Source: Ceraceosorus guamensis (Eukaryota; Basidiomycota; Exobasidiomycetes; Ceraceosorales; Ceraceosoraceae). Taken from it: DNA of 64,000 nucleotides. The notes under the pieces are model-generated. The model made no database searches, was not told where the DNA came from, and worked only from the letters and a program-made list of their open reading frames with translations. The stretch covers positions 1 to 64,000 of the forward strand of contig NW_020290061.1 in NCBI RefSeq assembly GCF_003144195.1, in the 5' to 3' direction. How positions within the stretch are numbered: the first letter of the stretch is position 1; the number at the start of each line of letters is the position of its first letter. Shown here piece after piece: positions 47,478 through 58,752 of this stretch. Both the position numbers and the translations under genes were made by a program.

Positions 47478-48625
47478 GCTCAGCTAAGCTAGCTCGTGCC
47501 TTTTGTCCACGCTCGAGCATCCGCTTCGTCACGATACTTGGAATTTCTTTTGGCCTCGAGCATACTCGTGCAGAGCGACGAGATGAAGGTGGCCGTCTGG
47601 CCCACCGCACAAGCGCGCCGATCTCGTTGGTATGGCCCGCACGCAGGATTGCGGAAGGGATTGACTTGCTCCCTTTTCTGACGCTGCGGTGCAGTGCATC
47701 ACTCACCAACTCGATGGGGCTGGCACACCGCGTCTAGTTTGCCAATTCGCGCGCCGCCCTCAAATCACGACTCGCGACCTTGCGCCCAGGCAAGATGGAA
47801 GGAAGCAGGCCATCTGCATGTGGCCTGCTCCTGCATCCCCGCCACATCACGCACAAGCCGTATCGATCCGCCGCGGAAGACTTGCCTGTTGCAAAATGCA
47901 GCACGAAGGAGCCGATGTGTGTGCTTGCAGAGAAGGGTCAGGTGGATGGTCGATCTTTGTCGTCAAGGTGCGAAAGCAGAGTGCGGGTCAACGATGACGG
48001 AATCCCTTGGGTCTGTGCCAACGCTGGGTAGAGTCACGGACCGCATGAAAGCCCATACCATCGTTCCTGTCAAGTGAGACGCGTCCTAGCCTTTCGTTGG
48101 TTTTCTTCTCAAACGCTGGATGAATCAAGACAAGGTGCCCAAACTTTCAGCGCGCGCAATGGTTGCGTGCGCTTTTGCCTCCTTGCAACCGCTCGGACAT
48201 GAACGGAAATACGAGCGAGCACCTTTGAGCCCTCTCTTCCCGAGCTTCCTTTTTTCGTGCGGCTGAATGGCGAAGCTTGCTTGCTTGCGAGCTGCGCTCT
48301 GCGCTTCACAACACCCCCCTGCACTCTCTCGACGTAGTAATCAAATAGCAAATTTCGCGAGCGCGCGCGCGCGCGCTTCTCTTTGACTTCTCTTCGTAGC
48401 ATAAGACTGGCCCACCATGCCAGCTACGCTCAATCATGCCTTTCTGGAGAATTTCTTCACTCGAAGCGTTTGTTGTCTGTCAGTCCCGCCCCGCCCCGCC
48501 AGCTTTCTAGACGGACCCCCGACGCGACATTGCGTCAGTTGATCAAGTCTTGCGCCCATTCAATTCAGGGCTTTGACAGAATCCTGCTCACTGCATGGGA
48601 TCTGTTCGACGGCGCTATTGCCCCA
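47478..48625. other. Boundary stretch between housekeeping block and secreted-protein cluster
   Basis: These 1.15 kb hold no supported gene. A plus-strand frame near 47694-48077 and a minus-strand frame near 48109-48402 lack domain features. A (GC)n run lies near 48359-48377 at the shift to the accessory region. Confidence 0.5.
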
Positions 48626-49170
48626 CTAATTCTCATACGACCAGCAAAAGGCGTTGAATATGAGTTTTGCGGCTTCTGCGGGACCTCCCGTGTTCGGATC
48701 GGTTACACTGAGAGCGGAGCGGGGAATGGGGGAAAGGAAAAGCATGTTCGTCATCCCACCACCGTTCGCTTCGAGTGGGACATTAGTAGAGAGAAATTCT
48801 AGACGTACGTGCAAAGTCCATTGGCTTCCCCATCGCTGTTGAGAGCGCGTCGATGGGAAAAATTAGCGAAGAGAAAAACGTTTCGGTTGGCTCGATCGAG
48901 CGTTGACGGTTGCGATGGATGGGCGCACGGCCCCATGTTCCGCTAAAGTCTCTCTCGCTCGACTCACACACTGCTGTCTGCCCAATGGGAAGCACCCGCT
49001 ATGGCGTAGCACTTGTCGCCAAACTTTTTCGCAGCATCCTCCTTGCTAGAAGAAGTGACGAACGGTGCGCAATCTGCAGCTTGCACCTTCCAATGGACGA
49101 TGACCGAAACGGCAAAGCTTGGAAGAAGAAGAAGCACAGCTGCAAGGGCTGGCACAGAGTGAACCCTCAT
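48626..49170 (-). CDS. Small secreted cysteine protein SSP-A (new family)
   Basis: Exons 49170-48968, 48835-48809 and 48707-48626 splice through two phase-2 introns to 103 residues. The first ATG that gives a signal peptide (about residues 1-22) was chosen. The mature protein starts near VIVHWK. Four cysteines lie at AADC, GDKC, NGLC (last whole codon of the 27-nt mini-exon) and NAFCW near the end. The terminal exon has an alanine/leucine helix (PAEAAKLIFNAFCW). The same layout recurs in eight other genes to the right. Unknown function; secretion and two disulfides are inferred from the sequence. It is the member closest to the housekeeping block. Confidence 0.82.
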
Positions 49171-50353
49171 CTCGAAGGCTGGCTTTGGATGGAGTTGCGC
49201 GATGATGTAGTGGCGGGGCTCGAAGGTCAAAGATCTGCTTGCTGGGAGCAGGGAAGGTGAGTGTCGAGTGGGGCAAAGAAGCTATTGGGCCAGATCATGC
49301 ACTCTTATGAAGTCCACGGTGCTGACACTCGATGGCGAGACTCGCAGCACGACCCGCGCTGAGCCGACTACTTGATGCCTACTACAAAATAGCTCTCAGC
49401 TCAACATGCAGCGAAGGCAAGGGGGCGCACTAAAGGAAATCTCGGGATTGCACTTTCAGGTCCGCGGAGGTGCAAGGCAAAGCTCTGACGGCTGAGCAGC
49501 AACTCGACCTCGCGTGGACCTCAAGGAGAGAACAGAGCAAGTGGCCCATAAGCACGGTGTCTCCAGAGCCACCTTCAACACAGAAATACGACCTTTGCGA
49601 TACTCTTTTGCGTGTTTTCGGCACCGTTTGTAATCTTCGGACCGTGACTGAGCGCAGACAATGGGAAAATTTAGCAGCGGTGGGCCGTTCGTTTCGCGGG
49701 CCGTGTCGATTTCGCCACAAACGTGCGACGTACCGCGAGTCGAGATCTCCGCGGAAGTCAGGCCGAGGTGGAGCGCAGACAGCGCCACAGCAGCACGCGA
49801 CCACTAAATCGCTGTTAGCGCACCGCAGGCTCACCGTACTTGAGAGTCGCTCGTATTGCCGCGACTTTCTTCCATTTGGCGAGGGCCGGGCGTGCCTGAC
49901 ATGAGACACATCCTGGTCGTTGCACAGTCTCGATGCTTTTGCTGGAGGGCAACTGCACAGCGCTCTCAGCTTCATTGTCCATCGATCGCGGCTCAGATCG
50001 ATCGCGTCTCAGAGCGCAGACCGACCGCTCGACGCGTACGACACTCCTCGACGTTTTTCAGAAAGCAAAGGAATGACATCACGATTGAATTGGTCCAGGT
50101 ATGATATGACTCTGATTGATTAGATTGGATGATAGGCCCCTCGTATCTAGAAGGCACCCTGGTCATATGTTCGTAACCATTCGCAGCGTACTCGAAAGAT
50201 GTTCGTGGATGCTTGGCATTTTCATGAGGCCTGCATGAGTTTGGGGGAATGAAATGCGTGATTCTGCGCTAGGTTCAGCACCCGATGAGTGGCAGGGACA
50301 AGGCGAATACTCACATCGCTGGCAGATAGCCACGCTTGTTTCTCGCAAAAGAA
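49171..50353. other. Spacer between SSP-A and SSP-B
   Basis: These 1.2 kb have no supported gene. The 181-residue minus-strand frame at 49430-49975 has no signal peptide, domain or splice partner. A TCCGCGGA palindrome occurs at 49748-49755, 578 bases upstream of SSP-A. Confidence 0.5.
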
Positions 50354-50811
50354 TCATAGTTTTCTGAAGCAGACTGCTGCGGCGACAGCGGTCGAGATAT
50401 CCACCACCTCGCCGCGGCGATCAACCCTTTGATCGGAAAAGAATGGATTTGTGTCAGTGCATGCAGCATCATAGGGCGGACCGCATCGACACTTGCCGGC
50501 ACTCCGCATCAGCAAAACCGGAACTTTTGGGGTTGTGAAAGGCGTCGGTCAGCGGTGGAAGATTGGACGGATCTTAGGGGCCAAGCATCGATTCGTACTG
50601 ACTCAAAACCATGGAATACATTGACCGTGGCGTCAGGCTGGGTGTTGCATGCACTCGTCCACGTATCCTCAGCCTCTTTTACGGAACCGGGCGGAGTGAC
50701 TCCTGCACAGTCTGCTAGCAGCGCGACCTGACGCCAGGACACCCTGAGCGCAGCAGTACCGAGAGACAGCATGAGCATGCTTGCGAGGACAACAACCAAG
50801 GGGAGTCTCAT
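50354..50811 (-). CDS. Small secreted cysteine protein SSP-B (new family)
   Basis: Exons 50811-50603, 50523-50497 and 50426-50354 give 102 residues. A signal peptide (about 1-21) precedes LRVSWR. Cysteines are at LADC, TSAC, DAEC (end of the 27-nt mini-exon) and AAVCF; here Phe replaces the usual Trp after the last Cys. The first donor is GTCAGT. The second intron keeps phase only with a GC donor (GCAAGT, 50496), so a GC-AG intron is likely. Mini-exon length and the Ala-rich helix before the last Cys match the family, which supports the splice choice. Confidence 0.75.
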
Positions 50812-50940
50812 TTTCTTTCGGAAGTATTGCTGATATGCTTCGCGCCAGATCTTGTGAAGAGTCAAGGTTTGATGAGGTATGCTTGAGACAAGTAAGCTGG
50901 AAGTTAGGAGGGTCGGACGTCTCGTTGGGGGACAGCTCCT

Positions 50941-50952
50941 TTTTTATGTATC
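50941..50952 (-). promoter_or_regulatory. TATA-like element upstream of SSP-B
   Basis: On the minus strand the sequence ATACATAAAAAA lies about 130 bases upstream of the SSP-B start codon. TATA-type elements at about 100-145 bases recur before several family members. Confidence 0.4.
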
Positions 50953-52420
50953 TTTTGAGGGGCGCCAAAGACACAGCGAGAATTGCATGGCAGCGCTACC
51001 ACAACCAGCCTCCGATCCCCGAGCGCGGGCCTTTTCGCGCTTGTGTTCTACAGGGATGATGGTGATTCATTGACAAGATGCACGCGGTACGTTTACATGC
51101 ATGAGGCGCGCTCGCGACAGCCTCCTGTACGTCATCAACAACCTCAAAGCGACAGCTATGTTGGTGACTCGATGAACACATACGGGTCTCAACACGCTTT
51201 GATACGGGTGTCTCGCGAACGCAGACAACTTACGAATCACGAATATGCGCGGCGCGTTCTGATCATTTCGGAGTATGTCTTTCCGAGCAGGACCGCGGTG
51301 CCTGCATTGCACCTCTCAACACTATATACACCAACATGAGAAGACTAGCGCTGATGCTGTTTGCGTGCGATCCCTCGCCCACTCGAGAATTCGGAACTTA
51401 GCTGGTGCATGTATTGCGGCCCGCTATAGTAAATAGGCACTCACACCCGTTCTAGTCAAAAAGGTCTGCCCAAAGTGTGCTGCTGCGCGAGTTCGAGAAT
51501 GATGCACCTTGATTCGGTGGACGCAAGTGTTCCTCGCGGCTGCGTACACTCACTCGTGACTTGCAACAGACTTAATGGAGGGGTCAATCCAAATGATAAG
51601 TGAAAAGTGTCTGCCTCCGCGCGGACGCAGGCCTGAATCAGCGAGCGCATAGAATATTCCCACGCGCATCAGACTTGGCGTCCGAGTGAGTGGCTTCCTG
51701 CGTCGTCCGCGAGGGTGTGCGCTCCGCGGAAGCAACAACCCGAAACAGCCGGCCCAGTCACGATTTAGGCGCAGCGCTCGGCAATTACTGAACGTCGTCC
51801 CGCCCTCCGCGGACGCGCCTGAAACGTGGAACCTGCATGCATGCCTTCGTGATTGTCATTCTTGGCCGGTGCAGACCGAGTGGCCCCTTCCCGGCTGTCG
51901 ACAAAGCGTGTACTTGTTGCTGTACCGTCCGATGAGTATCGGCCGTGAAGTCCTCCGCGGAGGAAAATATGAAGGCGAAGCACCTGCCATGCTCCCTGAG
52001 CTGACGGTCTGCTGGGCCGCAAGCAGCCTCATTGCTCTTGCTCGAAGCCGCACCCTGCAAAGTCCAAGGCGCGAGGCAAGCCGACGGCTAGCACTCAGAG
52101 TCCAATGTCATGAAACGTGGTCTTTCAAACGTGCTGTGTATCAAGGCGACTGTTCTTGGGGTGAGGTATCCCGCATTCTAAGCTCATGGTCTTCGCGGCC
52201 CCCAGGACAGCAAGGCTGACACTTTCAAGGCGCGCTACAAAAGCGTCTTCAAGTCACGCCCTTCCACTGACTACAGTGCCCTTACATGGCGAACCTTCGT
52301 AAATTTTGCTGCAGAAGAAGCACGGGCAGCGTCAGAGATTCGTGTCGATCCGATGCGACAATCAGGTAGGGCAAAGAAAAATGATGGCGACTCACCTGCT
52401 TAGTGCACCCGCGCAAGTCA
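50953..52420. other. Spacer between SSP-B and SSP-C
   Basis: No supported gene. It carries three TCCGCGGA palindromes (51723-51730, 51806-51813, 51954-51961). A plus-strand frame at 51686-52219 (177 residues) has no recognisable features. Confidence 0.5.
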
Positions 52421-52864
52421 TTAAATTACGGTCCAGCAGGCGTACGCCGCAGCATCGCGGTTTGCCTTCGCCTCGTTGCCTGCGCTACTTGCGCCAAGTT
52501 GTCGTCAGCGCATACGTAAAGTCGTCCAGATCGATGTAGAGTGACTCACGGGCAATTGACCGTTGCCGTTCCTTGATTTCTACGAGATGACACGAGGATG
52601 GATGAGCACAGCTAGTTTCAATGTAGAGTGGTCGTTCTGCGCAGCGGCTCACCCATCGCCCGTGAAGGTGGGAATTGCCTCGCTGAATTGTTGACGACAT
52701 GCTTGCCACCACTGAGATAGAGCATCGCTGTCGTCCATGGGCGGTGCAAAGGTGGTTTGGCAGTTCGGGCGTCGCGAGTTGTATCTTACGCGGATCGATG
52801 CTGAAGCCGCAGATGCAAGCATCAGGAGGAGAGTCAGAAACAGAGGACTCAAAGAGCGTCGCAT
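52421..52864 (-). CDS. Small secreted cysteine protein SSP-C (new family)
   Basis: Exons 52864-52653, 52579-52550 and 52487-52421 give 102 residues with phase-2 introns. The signal peptide is about residues 1-23 and the mature start is IRVRYN, with Tyr in place of Trp. Cysteines are at RPNC, WQAC, TVNC and YACW. The mini-exon is 30 nt instead of 27, one codon longer, and still ends with the Cys codon plus two bases. Exon 1 ends with IPTFTGDG, like several paralogues. The terminal exon is Ala-rich before CW. Confidence 0.82.
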
Positions 52865-54082
52865 TCTGTCGTCTGTCATACGCTCGGTGTTGATGCGTGT
52901 CGAAGTCAAAGCATGTGAGTATCTCGAGCTGATGAGACCACAATTCGTCGGCCTGGTATTCCAGCTGACCTTTGTACTTCACCATGTGATGCGATGGCCG
53001 CTTCACGCGAAGCTTCCAAACATCAAAGCACGTCGGCCACTTAGAGACACATTTCCAAAATATCAATGCAAGTCGATTACTTGGAGATACCAATCAGAAA
53101 CCTTCCTCCTCATCCTGCATTGAGTGGACTCAGAGTAGTTGCATTTGAGAAGATATTCATTGAGGACCTCAATGATAAAGTTTCCACGAGGGTCCCCATT
53201 TAGCCTTTGCACTCACCGTCAGCCTCGCATCTCTGGCGGGGAAAATCTCTTCTCACTCTGGCATGGGTAAGCTCGGCTCCGCGAGAATAATCTTTGAGTA
53301 GCCTCAGAGCGTGGTTTTTATTGAGTGCACGGTCCCCTTTCCTGCATGAGGCATCTGAGCGGTCAGAATAGCGCACAGGCCCCCTCTCTATGCATGTATA
53401 TAAGTCTCTTCCAGTTCCTTGAGTCGAGCCCCCACTCGCTATGAATTCGATCTCTTCTCACAACAGTTTTGTGGGCCGAACTAGCTTGAGAGCCCGTTCA
53501 GGCGGGTAGACGCAAGACTTACGAATCCGAATGTCGACGGACGGCGGGCGGCGTTCTCTTTGAGGTCTGTGCTTATCTTGCCCCGCTGCGGTGCATTCTT
53601 GCAGAAATCGCGCTCTTCGGGAATCGAAATAGTCCAATGCCGTCAGGCGAAGCCACCACCTACGCTCTCACTCATTAGGCTACTGAATCGATCAAGGAAG
53701 CAAGCGCTGAGCAAGCCAACCTGCCAGACACCTTTTGCACGTCTTCGCGCACTCCTTCCCCTCAATTCTGACACCTGGAGCGCAGAACCAAAGCGCACAA
53801 TTCATCGACGTAATTGTTCGGACGCAAAGCAGCTGGCAAGTGCCAAGCGTGGTCACATCGATAGATGAACATAAGGTGTGCCGAAGTTTCACATTGACTC
53901 GTCGCTCGGGTTTAAATTGGACCTAATTTGAGACGTAGAGCCGCGAATCGGAATTCTTCAATCAACCCCACCAACGCTTTGGAGCATGACCTCACTGATG
54001 CTGTACTTGATAAGGGACGCCGTCATCATTTCCCCTTGCTTTCGATAGCAAGCCACTCTCCGTAGGAGCCTGCCGACTGCAA
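52865..54082. other. Spacer between SSP-C and SSP-D
   Basis: No supported gene. A strong TATA-like TATATAAG lies on the plus strand at 53391-53398, but only a 22-codon frame follows. It may mark an eroded gene or a non-coding transcript. Confidence 0.4.
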
Positions 54083-54588
54083 TCACCATGGAACCTCAGT
54101 CCAGCAAAGGTTTGCTGCCACAGTGGATGCCACGCTTATCCAATTGCCCAGATTGTCTTTTTTTGTGGAACTAGCAGGAACATGCAAAGACGAGGAAATG
54201 TCAGCCAGAGATGAGATGATCGACCATCTTTTGTAGGCAGGGTGAAGGCACAAAATAGCAAGGACTCACCGACAGTCTCCTTCAGCCATTGACCCACTGA
54301 AAATTGGGCAGGACTCGAACAAATCAGGGATCTAAACGACTTGACCCGAATGTTTTTCTCCGAGGAACACTTCGCTACTCACCCGCCATCGGAGAATAAG
54401 GGCTCTTCAGGAGGGTTTGGGACGACTTTTTTGCACGCCTCGTACCAAAGGGCTTTGGCGTCGTCAAAATCCCTTGGATTCTTGAAACTGTTGCAGCCTG
54501 GGCGCCCCTTGTGGTAGTCCACCACTGCAAATGCTAGAGTCGCGGGTAGTAGCATCAACAGTCCAGTCAGATGTATGAGCTTCGTCAT
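54083..54588 (-). CDS. Small secreted cysteine protein SSP-D (new family)
   Basis: Exons 54588-54383, 54296-54270 and 54170-54083 give 106 residues, the longest member. The signal peptide (about 1-21) is followed by VVDYHKGRPGC. Cysteines are at RPGC, YEAC, EGDC (mini-exon end) and NLCW. The mini-exon is 27 nt and both introns are phase 2 with GTGAGT donors. The segment ALWYEAC matches the W-x-x-x-C pattern of the family. It is less similar in sequence to the others, so its membership rests strongly on gene structure. Confidence 0.82.
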
Positions 54589-54730
54589 TTTGATAGACTT
54601 CGGCGAGGTTTTCGTAGTCAAGTCTTGAGTTGAGACTGCAATGCGTTGGCCTCGGTATGTTGGACTTGCTCCGGAAGCTGTGAACTCTGGTTGCTGGAAT
54701 CGCCCGCAAGGCGTGGGAAGACAAGGTCCG

Positions 54731-54740
54731 CCTTTTAAAG
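54731..54740 (-). promoter_or_regulatory. TATA-like element upstream of SSP-D
   Basis: CTTTAAAAGG on the minus strand, about 145 bases before the SSP-D start codon. Confidence 0.4.
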
Positions 54741-55829
54741 TTTTCAATTGTGCCTGCTGACAGCTCCTCGGACGCAACGATCCATAATGCACACAGCCTG
54801 CGTTACAGGGCACTTTGTCGACCGGTATATTGAACTTCAGCGCAGCCTGGATGTGTTGAGAGATTGTTCGAACCAGCATATGCAGCCTGAGTCTTACTCC
54901 GATGTGGCAAGCACCCTCGTCTCACAGCTCACGACAAAAACAACATGACCTGCAGAATGCCAGCCAATAGGCGGTGAGACAATCTAAGATTGCTCTCGCG
55001 AGATATGCCTGAGCCGAGCGAGGACGCAGCTGACTCAGAGACCAGTGATTAGTGGCGTCGTCCGCCGCAAGTCGCATTGATCCGCGCTGTTCAAGGACCT
55101 CATCAAAGGTGGCCGCGGCACGATTAACACATCAAGCCAGCGACGAAGAGAGTGATCTCTTGAGGCGGCCCCATACTTCTTACCGACAGCGTAGATGGTG
55201 GTATTGAAGGTAGAGGGTGACTCAGATGCATACATCGCTATCTGGATTCAAATTCAAGATTCACGATTCTGATTGGATGGATGCACGATGCACGTTTGCG
55301 TGGGCATCACGTGACAGCGGCTGTCACGATCAATTCTGAAGCATTCGATTATATCGTGTGACAAAATGCTTAGGAAGCGATTCTTCGTTCAATGCGAGGG
55401 CCTCGCTTGCAGCGTGCAGGAAGGATGTGTGACGCACGCGCCGCCGCGCACGCATGCATGTACGCTACCGCACTAACAGAGCGTCACTTGACTCAACACT
55501 ATCACCATCAAGAGCCGCCAATGACGGCAAGACATATTCATCAAGCTCAAATAGGCTCATTCCACTGGATGAGGTCTAAATGTCAATGGTGATGTTGAAG
55601 AAAAGGGGAAGGGGGGCGGGAAGGAGGCAGGCCTCGGAGAGTAAGCAAGTTCAATCATGCTTTTTGGTGCTAGTCGAATAGCGTCATGGCATGTGCCGAA
55701 AACCGCTTATCGATGGCTCGAGCAGCTCATCTAGAGGGACTAAAGCTCAGTCCGAGCAACCAAAAGTGGTCAGGCAAGACCGGAATCGAGCTGCTTTGCA
55801 GCGCGAAAAGGAGCGCAGTTTTACACGAT
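54741..55829. other. Spacer between SSP-D and SSP-E
   Basis: No supported gene. A GATTC/GAATC-type tract lies near 55245-55285, as in promoters elsewhere in the window. Confidence 0.5.
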
Positions 55830-56366
55830 TCAAGCAATCGTGGGCCAGCATAGATAGTCGGCAAGGGATTGAGTCTTCCCATTGCTGTATGAACAAAAGT
55901 GACGTAGTCAGCGACAAGCCCAGTAGAGCTCAGACAACATCGGCGATGCATTCTGGTCGTCAAGATCACGTCTCGGACACACGACTTCCTCGACCTTACT
56001 CACGAGCACGACACATCAGCCGTAGATCCTCTGGGATTCGGGACTCGGTTGAGTCAGCAATGGGTCTGGCTGCGAGCAAAGAACATCGGCTGCGAGCAGA
56101 GAACATCGGATATACGCAGCAAGCATTGCCGCCTTTCAATCTTTCAGTTCGCTCGATACGTACCCCTTAGGAGTAAAAGTAGGGGTGCTCTCCCAAAGAA
56201 CGTTGCAAAGCTCGTTCCAGTCTTTGGCGGCCGATTGATCATCGTAGGAGTTGTAAAGCAGGGTGCACCCACTCTTAGGCTGCGCCCACGTTACCGTCGT
56301 CGACGTCACAGCGGACGCAAACACGAGCAAGACGAGCAAACATTGACTGACGCCGTGGGCGACCAT
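55830..56366 (-). CDS. Small secreted cysteine protein SSP-E (new family)
   Basis: Exons 56366-56164, 56030-56004 and 55884-55830 give 94 residues, the shortest member. A signal peptide (about 1-22) precedes TTVTWAQPKSGC. Other cysteines are at NELC, VSC (mini-exon end) and DYLCW, followed by PTIA and the stop. The first donor is GTACGT. Its closest relative is SSP-F, which shares VTWAQPK, the TADV mini-exon and ADYLCWPTI, so the pair looks like a recent duplication. The first intron contains a 20-bp tandem duplication at 56068-56107. Confidence 0.86.
56068..56107. repeat. 20-bp tandem duplication within SSP-E intron 1
   Basis: Two copies of GGCTGCGAGCARAGAACATC lie back to back with one substitution. 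Confidence 0.85.
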
Positions 56367-56488
56367 TTTGCTGTGAGGTAAAAGTTCTTAGTTGTCGGAG
56401 TAGGCAGAGGGTAGCGAAATGACTGTTGCGAGCGAAAGACGCAGCACTGGATGAGCGATCTGCTCTTGATGGGTGTCGAGGGTGGCAC

Positions 56489-56496
56489 CTTATACC
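56489..56496 (-). promoter_or_regulatory. TATA box upstream of SSP-E
   Basis: GGTATAAG on the minus strand, about 125 bases before the SSP-E start codon. It is one of the clearest TATA-type sites in the cluster. Confidence 0.5.
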
Positions 56497-58114
56497 TTTC
56501 GTCGACTGCTACAGTGGTGTGCGAACATGGGCCTCATACTGTCATGGACTTTCTGCTTTGATCCTGCCGACCTCTCCTCCTCAGCCCCATCCCATTTGCG
56601 GCACCGTGGCCGCTCAAAGGCTTACGAGCCCGTCCGAGGTTACGAATAGTGTTTTCTTTTCAGCTTCGCTGCATGACTGCGTCTCCAGCGCTGACGCTCC
56701 TCCAGGTCAGTGCTGAACGTTGTGCTCAGCGGGCGGGACGTGTATGTATTCGCGCCAAGGTGATCATCGACCCAGGAGCGCTCGGTGTAATGAGCGCTTG
56801 CTTCTGCGCCAAATCACGAAAATTTGCACCTAAAATTTCGAGACTCAAGACTGAATGCGGTGCGGTGTGCTGGTCAGCACTCCGCGGAACACTCTCCGCG
56901 GCCACGCAGCTATGTATACATATAGATACATGTATATCAGCCCAGCTTGCATAGACCGATGGAGTGTTTGATTGCTGTATAACGATGTATCTGCGGCGAC
57001 GCTCCAAGCGACGCGCGGTGTTCCCTTAATTACGACGAGACTGCATCGCTTCCGAGCATCACACGCGCAGATCGTACAAACGCGCGCGTGAACCCACTCA
57101 TGACCATGACTGAGTATATATTTTTGATACTTGATTGCTACCGGTGTAGATAATAAATAACACATTTCAGACAGGAGACACACACTGCGCCAACGCGCCG
57201 CGCTGCGTACTCGCCCAGTATCCGGCACAGCGCGTCTGCGCCGTAAGGCACGGGCAGGCATTGGATGCCCGATTCCGCGCCGATCGTCTGAACGTGACTG
57301 GCGCTGCGCCTGCGTGGTTTTCTGTGAGCGCCGCGCGCGCGCTACCCGTTCGATTTACGCACAAAATTGACGCATTTCCGCAGACATATGTCCGTGCGCA
57401 CCCCTCGTTTCGCATCCGTCACATACGATGTGGCGTACAGTCAAATTGCTCTCGTCACACTCGGCCGGCGCATTCAAGCTCTAAGCCATACTTGCGTTCG
57501 AAGTACGCCTAAAGCGTTGAGTTGTTCGGTCAAAACATGTGCAGAGAAGTCCGATTTCCTGGCGCGATTATAGAAGACGCAGAATATAAATGCGTCCGCG
57601 GGCGCGAGTGGCGGCTTACGCAGACCGCCTTGTCAGTCAAGAGTGTGCCGACTCCATTTACCGCGGTACTGATGCCCATACCGCCTGACGAGACGCGGAC
57701 AGCAGCTGCACGCGAGAAGACGTATCCTCGACTGCCGACTTGAAAGGTCAACACATATCTTGATTGCCGTGACCTGGACCTCAGGCAGCCCCGCGTATCG
57801 ACGAGGGGATAAAACACCTAGTGATTTGATTGAGCTTACATCGGCTCTGATTGACTTGGTGAGCACAGGATGGCGAGGGTGTTGGGAACGGAAGGTGCAC
57901 GGGAAGGAGTGAGATTGCGACGGCACAGCCAGTGTCTACGACGACTTCGCGGCGGGTCTCTTGGGACTAGTTGAATAGCACCACATGTTGCTCGCACAGG
58001 GTTGGGAAAAGGTCTGCGGCACTTCAAAGCAGCCACAGATACATAGGCGTATGAAAGTCAGCATTCAGACGAAGCACGATCAATTCAGTGTCTGATTGAG
58101 ACTGACCGATCTTA
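56497..58114. other. Spacer between SSP-E and SSP-F
   Basis: These 1.6 kb have no supported gene. TCCGCGGA occurs at 56881-56888, 515 bases upstream of SSP-E, with a near-match (TCCGCGGC) 14 bases further on. Confidence 0.5.
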
Positions 58115-58645
58115 TCAGATAGTCGGCCAACAAAGATAGTCGGCAACACCTGAGACATAATCTACGGCTTTTCCGTTGGCTTGCCTCTTGGTCGCGTCGC
58201 TGCGTCGTCAAGCGTGGACGTCGTCAGTGATGGTAAGGCGGGCTCCGGGCTCCACAATTTGCGCTCGTGAGCATCCATACGTTTTCACTCACAAGCAATA
58301 CACATCGGCGGTCTTTCCTCTGTGTTTCAAGAAGACTGGGTCAGTGATCACTGTGATTACGCAAGGCATCGGCGAGACTGACTAAACAAATTCTTTTCTC
58401 CCTTCAGTCCGCCAAGCCTCGTTCCCTTGCTTGATTCGCACTCACCCTTGAGGATTGAACCCGAACACGCCCTTGTAGATGTCAGAGCAAGCTCCCACCC
58501 AGTCTTTCCTGGCGGCCTCATCGTCGAAAGGGGTGTTCAGCAGGTTGCAGCCCGCTTTAGGTTGCGCCCACGTCACTCTGGTCGACGTCACCGCGGACGC
58601 AAGCATGAGCAAGATGGATATGGAGACAATACTGCGCTTCAACAT
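58115..58645 (-). CDS. Small secreted cysteine protein SSP-F (new family)
   Basis: Exons 58645-58446, 58319-58293 and 58199-58115 give 103 residues. The signal peptide (about 1-21) ends in ASAVTS, as in SSP-E, and the mature part begins TRVTWAQPKAGC. Cysteines follow at VGAC, VYC (mini-exon end) and DYLCW, then PTI and the stop. The terminal exon is ten codons longer than in SSP-E. Both introns are phase 2. Confidence 0.86.
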
Positions 58646-58742
58646 TGTGAACGATGGTACTGCACCAGAGAGCGTAGTGGGGTGGTTGTCGCGAGTGAGA
58701 CGATGTAGGTTTTGGCTTGAGATGGGGCTCAAAATTGTGGCA

Positions 58743-58752
58743 GTTTATATGC
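58743..58752 (-). promoter_or_regulatory. TATA box upstream of SSP-F
   Basis: GCATATAAAC on the minus strand, about 100 bases before the SSP-F start codon. Confidence 0.5.

Noticed and set aside
49430-49975. 181-codon minus-strand open frame between SSP-A and SSP-B
   Set aside because: Composition is irregular with overlapping frames on both strands, and it lacks the family features.
51324-51401. Plus-strand TATATA followed by ATG and a hydrophobic MRRLALMLFA start
   Set aside because: The TATA-like run is only about seven bases from the ATG and the frame stops after 21 codons without a usable donor. It is probably chance, or too eroded to call.
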